Source: Granulicella arctica (GTDB lineage: Bacteria; Acidobacteriota; Terriglobia; Terriglobales; Acidobacteriaceae). From it: a stretch of DNA of 64,000 nt. Where the stretch lies: assembly GCF_025685605.1 (NCBI RefSeq), contig NZ_JAGTUT010000001.1, positions 2,666,001 to 2,730,000 of the forward strand, given 5' to 3'. Both the position numbers and the translations under genes were made by a program. Positions 61,662 through 64,000 of the stretch are shown here, one piece after another; positions within the stretch are counted from its first letter, which is position 1; the number at the start of each line of letters is the position of its first letter. Below the pieces are notes generated by a model. It had not been told where the DNA came from and ran no database searches. It saw only the letters and a program-made list of their open reading frames with translations.

Positions 61662-64000
61662 CTACTTGATCAAGGCAAGAATACCGGCAAGAGGAATACG
61701 GACCCATGCGGGACGATTGTTCAGTTCGTACAGAAGCTCATAGAGCGACTTCTCCAGAAGATACGCATCGAGAAGCAGTTGCGCCTGCCGGGGCTTCGGT
61801 ATGAGATGCGGATCAGCACTGACGGTCTGTTTATAAGCACGTAGAAACTCGGTCGCGACGGCATTCTGCCAGAGGCGCGCCCAGGGCTCGATGCTTCTCG
61901 CGGCTTCAGGGCGGCGCTGCGAGAACTGCTCCAGACCAGCGTAAGCTGCGTAGCTGAAGGATCGCAACATGCCGGCAACGTCCTTGAGGGGTGACTGCTT
62001 GGCGCGGCGTTCAACAAGCGGGCGGGCGGGTTCGCCTTCGAAGTCGAGGATGACGTAGTCGGCTTTGGTGCGGAGAATCTGACCGAGATGATAGTCGCCG
62101 TGGATGCGGGTGCGTCGTCCTGCCTCGGCGGGCGGTGTGGCACCGATGGCGCTGGCGCGGGAAAAGAGATCGATGCGTCGGCTGAGGAGGAGCGCGGCGC
62201 TGTCGGCGGTGAGGTCCGGAAGCTGGGACATACCGCGCTTCATGGCCTCGAGCGTCTGATTGATCTGGGTGTCGATGCGTTTGGCGTCGGCGGAGAGTGC
62301 GTCGGTGGTGAAGGGTTCGGAGGCAAAGGCCGGATCGTCAGTTGGCGTGGCGAGCGCGAGGTGCATCTCAGCGGTGCGTCGTCCAAGCAGGGCGGCTGCG
62401 TCTAGGTAGAGTCCGGCGTGTTCGAGTGCGAGTGCAGGTGTTGCCGTGTCCTTGAGGAAGCTGGGAGTGCTGCCGAGATCTTCCGGTATGGGACAGTTAG
62501 CGCAACTGTCGTAGTAGCGGCTTAGCTCGTCGAGCGTCCACTGCCAGCCATCTCCCTCGTTCTGGACCAGGCCTTGCAGCATGGCGAGAGTGGTTGGCTC
62601 GCCGCTGGTGGAGTTGAGGGTAATGTCGCCGAGGAATGGAGCGATGCGTGGGAAGTGAGCCACGTCCGTGAGGAAGCGACCGATCTCTGTATCGGGGTTC
62701 TCGCCCGGCTGCAGGCGGCGAAAGAGCTTCATGATGAGCTTGCCGCCGTAGAGGATTGAGGTGTTCGACTGCTCGGCCGAACCGGTTCGCGCGGGTAGCG
62801 TGCCGGTGCCGCGCAATTCGTCAAAGGCCGAACTCTTGTTGCCGCGCACCGTGTCTGGATGGGTGTGCAGACTGGCTGAGGAGTTGGGATCGACGTGCGG
62901 GTAGAGTTCGTGGGGCCGTAGATGGACCTCAGCATCCTGATGGAGCAGGACCGCCTCAGCATCCCCTGTCGCAATTGCCTCCGTCGCTGTCTTCCCGGTT
63001 TCGGCTGCACTGAGTGATGCCGCTACTTCGAGAGCCGCTGTGGTCGTGGTGTTGAGTGGTAGTGAGGTGTCCGTCTCGATAAGCGATAACAGCGTCTGGC
63101 GCAAGTCTTCGCGAGCAACAGCATCGTGCAGTACGGCTGGTCCTGTTGGAGTATTGAGAGTGGCGAGGACGGTGGCCGGAGCGGTTGCGAGGATGACTTC
63201 GGCATCGTGACCGGTAGTGAAGGCGAGCGGGAACTGATAGGTCTGTGCCGTGCCGTCCGTGTAGGTCAGGTTGAGGAAGAAGATTGCCGTGCCGAGGGTG
63301 CTCGCCTGCGGGAGCGCGGAGGTCGGCAGGATCAGCGGATCGACAAGCCCGGGCGTGTTGCTGTGCGGCGTAGTGCTTTGCTCGCTCATGCCCGGCATTT
63401 CAATCCACTCGGTGACCTGGACGTTCTGAATGGTGCGCGACTTTGCTCCGAACCAGCGCTGGTTGGGAAGGTACTTCGGCAGGGCCTCCTGCAACAGCGC
63501 GAGACCGTGACCGGACAGAAGACCCGACCAGCCCTTGGTGAGCAAATCGAGCGCTGGCTCCTCGTCCTCTTCATCAGAGGTGACGATCGGTGCCGGCGCT
63601 TCTACCTGCTGCGGCGCAGGCTGAAGTTCGAGCCAGAGGAACGAGTAGGGCGCGACCGTCAGTGGGTAGGGGGCGGTCGTGATCGGCGGGAAGGAGACAT
63701 AGCCGAGCATCTCGACTGGCTGCATACCGGCAAACTTGCTGAGGTCGAGCGAGACCGGCTGGGCGAATCGGGAGAGATTTGCCACGCAAAGAACGGTCTC
63801 GACGTTCGAGAATGAGTTGGGAATAGAGGCAGCCGTCTCCTGCGCGGAGGCAGCGTCCGGGTCATAGCGACGGACGTAGGCGAGGATCTTGCGGTTCTCA
63901 GGGCTCAGGAATTCAAGCGTGCCGCGACCGAAGACCTGGAAGAGCTTCCGCAGCGCGATCATGTTGCGTGTCCAGTGCAGAAGTGAGGATTGATCGGACT
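61662..64000 (-). CDS. Trehalose synthase-maltokinase fusion, 5' end off the right edge
   Basis: The frame is open to the window edge, so at least 779 codons of a longer gene are present; the internal ATG 63962 is not the start, because the codons upstream of it still read as trehalose synthase (SLLHWTRN, then MIALRKLFQVFGRGTLEFL). After the TreS C-terminal beta domain (ending about PYSFLWLELQP) comes an acidic linker and a maltokinase: cap domain LPKYLPNQRWFGAKSR, LIMKLFRRLQPGENPD, catalytic RIHGDYHLGQIL and VILDFEGEPARP. TreS turns trehalose into maltose and the kinase makes maltose-1-phosphate for GlgE-type glucan synthesis. Confidence 0.93.
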   Translation of the reverse strand, partial: SDQSSLLHWTRNMIALRKLFQVFGRGTLEFLSPENRKILAYVRRYDPDAASAQETAASIPNSFSNVETVLCVANLSRFAQPVSLDLSKFAGMQPVEMLGYVSFPPITTAPYPLTVAPYSFLWLELQPAPQQVEAPAPIVTSDEEDEEPALDLLTKGWSGLLSGHGLALLQEALPKYLPNQRWFGAKSRTIQNVQVTEWIEMPGMSEQSTTPHSNTPGLVDPLILPTSALPQASTLGTAIFFLNLTYTDGTAQTYQFPLAFTTGHDAEVILATAPATVLATLNTPTGPAVLHDAVAREDLRQTLLSLIETDTSLPLNTTTTAALEVAASLSAAETGKTATEAIATGDAEAVLLHQDAEVHLRPHELYPHVDPNSSASLHTHPDTVRGNKSSAFDELRGTGTLPARTGSAEQSNTSILYGGKLIMKLFRRLQPGENPDTEIGRFLTDVAHFPRIAPFLGDITLNSTSGEPTTLAMLQGLVQNEGDGWQWTLDELSRYYDSCANCPIPEDLGSTPSFLKDTATPALALEHAGLYLDAAALLGRRTAEMHLALATPTDDPAFASEPFTTDALSADAKRIDTQINQTLEAMKRGMSQLPDLTADSAALLLSRRIDLFSRASAIGATPPAEAGRRTRIHGDYHLGQILRTKADYVILDFEGEPARPLVERRAKQSPLKDVAGMLRSFSYAAYAGLEQFSQRRPEAARSIEPWARLWQNAVATEFLRAYKQTVSADPHLIPKPRQAQLLLDAYLLEKSLYELLYELNNRPAWVRIPLAGILALIK

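Overview
The window looks like a chromosomal segment of an acidobacterium, probably class Terriglobia (Granulicella/Edaphobacter/Terriglobus-like). This is inferred from gene content and order: a complete ribosomal-protein supercluster, a DUF6677-type membrane protein, many large secreted Ig-like/beta-propeller proteins, a sedolisin protease, a TreS-maltokinase fusion, and frequent -10 boxes resembling TACACT. No rRNA or species-specific marker is present, so the assignment is not proven.

Layout. (1) 1-4208: a surface lipoprotein cut by the left edge and an S9 exopeptidase, both on minus. (2) 4287-27030: one long plus-strand translation cluster in the classic order: str (rpsL-rpsG-fusA-tuf), S10 (rpsJ to rpsQ), spc (rplN to rplO, secY, adk, map, infA, rpmJ) and alpha (rpsM-rpsK-rpsD-rpoA-rplQ). 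It starts at promoter-like sites near 4300-4400 and ends in a strong intrinsic terminator. (3) 27257-34880, minus: a pair of small membrane proteins, an M24 peptidase, then the rimP-nusA-infB operon. That operon has a clear promoter and a terminator-like hairpin inside its leader. (4) guaB (plus), then a minus-strand run of ylxP-like, rbfA, nrnA, GT39 and GNAT genes. (5) 41215-48069, minus: a 1616-residue secreted nuclease/FG-GAP protein and a GH27 alpha-galactosidase. (6) 48177-56653: a molybdenum hydroxylase locus (mocA, xdhC, FAD subunit, 2Fe-2S subunit, large subunit), with tRNA-Pro(CGG) beside it. A cassette of about 2.5 kb separates the large subunit from the other two. (7) 56774-64000: sedolisin, amidohydrolase, mechanosensitive-channel-like protein, a putative glycosyltransferase and a TreS-maltokinase fusion cut by the right edge.

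The most interesting part is the cassette at 51989-54117. It holds a 56-residue peptide gene that is too short for ordinary ORF calling. The peptide carries a full match to the lasso-type leader pattern Y-x2-P-x-[LV]-x3-G-x5-T. Next to it lies a radical SAM protein with CxxxCxxC and a SPASM/Twitch-type CX11GX4C motif. A perfect 12-bp hairpin separates the two genes, and the peptide gene has a promoter overlapped by an 8-bp inverted repeat. A secreted cupin-like protein lies convergent to the pair. No lasso-cyclase or leader-peptidase gene is visible, so this looks like a radical-SAM-modified RiPP with a lasso-like leader rather than a standard lasso cluster. Its product and chemistry are unknown.
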